From: Actinomycetales bacterium
Lineage (GTDB): Bacteria > Actinomycetota > Actinomycetes > Actinomycetales > Microbacteriaceae
Reading direction: 5' to 3'
Assembly: GCA_028868555.1 (NCBI GenBank)
Contig: JAGWUG010000073.1
Coordinates: forward strand, 1-5,459
Length of the DNA: 5,459 nt
Numbering within the stretch: position 1 is the stretch's first letter; every line of letters starts with the position of its first letter. The position numbers and the translations under genes were made by a program. This document shows positions 3,357-5,459 of this stretch, in pieces. A model generated the notes under the pieces. The model searched no databases. It had not been told where the DNA came from and saw nothing but the letters and a program-made list of their open reading frames with translations.

Positions 3357-5459
3357 CTAGTGAATGTGGTGGGTGCGCTCCAGCTTGGCGCCCTCAACAT
3401 CCACGTCCGGCAGAATCTTGTCCAGCCACTTAGGAATCCACCAGGCACTCTTGCCCAGCAGGGTCATCAGTGCCGGAATCAGAATCATGCGCACGAGGAA
3501 GGCATCGGCGAGCACTCCAACCGCAAGGCCCAGACCGATTGGTCGAACCTGAGTCAGGTGGCTGAACGCGAAGCCTCCGAAGACGAACACCATGATGGAG
3601 GCCGCAGCCACGACCACTGTGCTTCCGGAGCGGGCACCGGCAATCACGGCATCACGGGCGTTGAGTCCGTGGATGTAAGCCTCGCGCATTCCCGAAACCA
3701 GGAAGAGCTGGTAGTCCATTGCAAGGCCGAAGAGAATTCCGATCAGCATGGTTGGCAGGAACGAGAGCACCGGAGCCGGGTCGTGTACATCGAAGATGTT
3801 GCCCAGGAATCCAAACTGGTACACCGCCACAACCACACCCATGGTGGCGGCCACCGAGAGCAGGAAGCCCACCGATGCAATCAGCGGCACCAAAATTGAG
3901 CGGAACACCAGGATCAGCACGATGAGCGAGAGCACCAGCACGGTTCCCATGTAGAGCGGCAGCGCCGACGAAAGCTTGGCGCTCACGTCAATGTTGCTGG
4001 CCACCAGACCGGTGATTCCCAAGCCCTTCTCGCCAGGCAGGGTTCCGTACTTGGCCGCTAGCTTTGGCGAAAGCGCACGCAGGTCTCGGACCAGGGTCTC
4101 GGTGTGAACGTTGGCCGGGCCAGATTTTGGCAGCACGGTGAACAGAATCTTGGTCTTGTCCTTAGACACCGATGCCGGTACTACCGCCGAGACACCCTTG
4201 ACCGCGGCAATCTCGGTGGCCAGGTCGGCCTCGGTCTTCAGCTGCTGGTAGCCGGTGACCGGCTTCTCCAGCGATGCCACGGCAACGATCATTCCGTTGG
4301 AGCCGGCACCGAATGCCTTGGTGGCCAGTGTGTAGGCCTTGTACTGGGTGGAATCCAAAGGCTCGGATGAACCGTCAGGCAGACCCAGACGCATCGATGC
4401 AAGCGGGATGGCCGCAATCACCAGGACAGCGGTAGCTCCCAGAATGGCCAGCCATGGACGCTTGGCAGCAAAGTAGGAAGGCTTCTTGCCGGCAACCGCA
4501 TCGGTGGAAGCGGCAGGGGCATCGGTGTGGACCGAAACGGCACTGTCACCAAGCGCGGCCAGGGCCTTGCGCTCCTTGCGAGACAGCACGCGCATGCCCA
4601 GGCGGCTGATGATTGCCGGGGTGAAGGTCACAGCCATGAGCACACCGATGAAGATGCTGAGTGCGGCGAAGTCTCCCATCAGGCCGAGGAAGCCGATGCC
4701 GGTGAGGTTGAGCGCAACGAGCGCGATGATCACGGTGAGACCGGCGAAGAACACGGCGTTACCGGAGGTTCCGTTGGCCAGGGCGATCGACTCGCGCAGC
4801 TCCATGCCCGCCTTCAGCTGGCGGCGGTGACGGTTGAGGATGAACAGCGAGTAGTCAATGCCAACCGCCAGTCCAAGCATCACGCCCAGGGTTGGGGTGG
4901 TGCTGCCCATGTCAATCACCGATGCGAGTGTCATGGTTATGGTGGCACCGATGCCCACACCGAGGATTGCTGCGAGCACAGGGAGACCGGCTGCGATGAA
5001 GGTGCCGAGCATGAGGAACAGAACTACGGCGGCGACGAGCAGACCAACGATTTCTCCAACGCCGAGGATTCCCTCCATGCTCTGGGTGAGGTCCTTGGAT
5101 AGTTCAACACCAACGCCGGCAGGAACGTGTGCGGTCAAGTAGGAGCCAACGGCCTTCTTGGTGGCAACGTCAACCGAGTCGGTTGGGAGCTTGAAGACCA
5201 CGTTGGCCTGGGCGATGCTGTTGTCTTTGGAGACAGTGCGGAAGTTGGTGGCTGCTGCCAGGATGCGCTGGCCCTGGTAGAGCTTCTTCTCTGCGGCCGG
5301 CAGCTTGTCTGCAGCCTGGTGCAACGCCAGCTTGCCCGAGGTGAGCTGAGCCTGGTTGTCATCGATGGTCTGCTGAGCAGCCTTGAGCTGAGCGATTCCA
5401 GCGGTGGCCTGAGCGATGCCCGCCGAGGCGGCATCAACACCAGCCTGAGCCTGCGCGGC
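3357..5459 (-). CDS. MMPL/RND-superfamily exporter, 5' end beyond the window
   Basis: The frame is open for 700 codons from the right edge to a TAG at 3357-3359, so the true start lies outside; TTG at 5324 is internal. Numbering from the right edge, it begins inside periplasmic loop 1 with an Ala/Gln-rich coiled-coil-like stretch (about 1-67) and then a porter-like region. Membrane segments are seen at about 136-156, 157-182, 188-208, 233-254, 258-285 and 336-355. Loop 2 spans about 356-500, followed by segments near 501-520, 521-548, 565-589, 613-633 and 637-667. The two halves each hold the family's Asp-Tyr pair, in GIDYSLF (D202-Y203) and AMDYQLF (D582-Y583), thought to relay protons. This is a proton-driven exporter in the cytoplasmic membrane. 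The substrate cannot be read from sequence; lipids or drugs are typical. A cytoplasmic linker (about 286-330) joins the halves, and the C-terminal tail is short and ends HHIH. Confidence 0.95.
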   Translation of the reverse strand, partial: AAQAQAGVDAASAGIAQATAGIAQLKAAQQTIDDNQAQLTSGKLALHQAADKLPAAEKKLYQGQRILAAATNFRTVSKDNSIAQANVVFKLPTDSVDVATKKAVGSYLTAHVPAGVGVELSKDLTQSMEGILGVGEIVGLLVAAVVLFLMLGTFIAAGLPVLAAILGVGIGATITMTLASVIDMGSTTPTLGVMLGLAVGIDYSLFILNRHRRQLKAGMELRESIALANGTSGNAVFFAGLTVIIALVALNLTGIGFLGLMGDFAALSIFIGVLMAVTFTPAIISRLGMRVLSRKERKALAALGDSAVSVHTDAPAASTDAVAGKKPSYFAAKRPWLAILGATAVLVIAAIPLASMRLGLPDGSSEPLDSTQYKAYTLATKAFGAGSNGMIVAVASLEKPVTGYQQLKTEADLATEIAAVKGVSAVVPASVSKDKTKILFTVLPKSGPANVHTETLVRDLRALSPKLAAKYGTLPGEKGLGITGLVASNIDVSAKLSSALPLYMGTVLVLSLIVLILVFRSILVPLIASVGFLLSVAATMGVVVAVYQFGFLGNIFDVHDPAPVLSFLPTMLIGILFGLAMDYQLFLVSGMREAYIHGLNARDAVIAGARSGSTVVVAAASIMVFVFGGFAFSHLTQVRPIGLGLAVGVLADAFLVRMILIPALMTLLGKSAWWIPKWLDKILPDVDVEGAKLERTHHIH
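5259..5444 (-). repeat. Heptad-patterned coiled-coil segment in loop 1 of the MMPL exporter
   Basis: Read from residue 6 of the visible protein, the sequence falls into consecutive seven-residue units: AGVDAAS, AGIAQAT, AGIAQLK, AAQQTID, DNQAQLT, SGKLALH, QAADKLP, AAEKKLY. Position 6 of each unit is Ala in the first two, then L25, I32, L39, L46, L53 and L60, with L67 continuing the spacing. Units 2 and 3 are near-copies at DNA level as 21-nt repeats. This indicates a long helical coiled coil outside the membrane. The array probably extends past the window edge. Confidence 0.75.

Noticed and set aside
3360..3899. 179-codon plus-strand frame inside the MMPL gene
   Set aside because: Antisense shadow of the well-supported exporter; biased composition, no recognisable domain.
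4527..5102. 191-codon plus-strand frame inside the MMPL gene
   Set aside because: It is rich in His, Glu and Gly in the way expected of a reverse reading of a high-GC membrane gene. The minus-strand frame has clear MMPL motifs through the same DNA.

Overview
The window looks like part of the chromosome of a high-GC Gram-positive bacterium (Actinomycetota), most likely in or near the Microbacteriaceae/Micrococcales. The reasons are the gene order pstP-fhaB-fhaA beside a tRNA-Leu, the frequent GTG and TTG starts, GC of about 58-63% in hand-counted samples of the main genes, and a two-half MMPL exporter. Genus cannot be settled from this sequence alone.

Layout. All protein genes are on the minus strand. 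From right to left (their direction of transcription): (1) 3357-5459, the 3' part of an MMPL/RND-type exporter whose 5' end lies beyond the window. (2) 2799-3282, two small overlapping genes, a DUF4258-like protein followed by a DUF2283-like protein, in a stretch of lower GC (about 50-53%). (3) 2559-2641 on the plus strand, tRNA-Leu(CAG), followed by a very strong hairpin terminator. (4) 1-2444, a tightly packed operon fhaA-fhaB-pstP. pstP runs off the left edge of the window.

How the genes work together. The fhaA-fhaB-pstP block is the start of the conserved actinobacterial operon for growth and division signalling. In relatives it continues with rodA, pbpA and the Ser/Thr kinases pknA and pknB. 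The two FHA proteins bind phosphothreonine peptides made by the kinases, and the membrane-bound PP2C phosphatase PstP reverses the signal. fhaA and fhaB overlap by 8 nt, and only 8 nt separate fhaB from pstP, so translation is probably coupled. The MMPL exporter appears unrelated to this operon. The DUF4258/DUF2283 pair is the least understood part. Its overlap, its small basic/acidic partners, its lower GC and its place next to a tRNA gene make it a candidate toxin-antitoxin-like or otherwise mobile two-gene unit, but this is inference.

No CRISPR array, insertion sequence, rRNA or prophage gene was seen. The strongest candidate for something undescribed is the small gene pair. The rest is conserved actinobacterial core.
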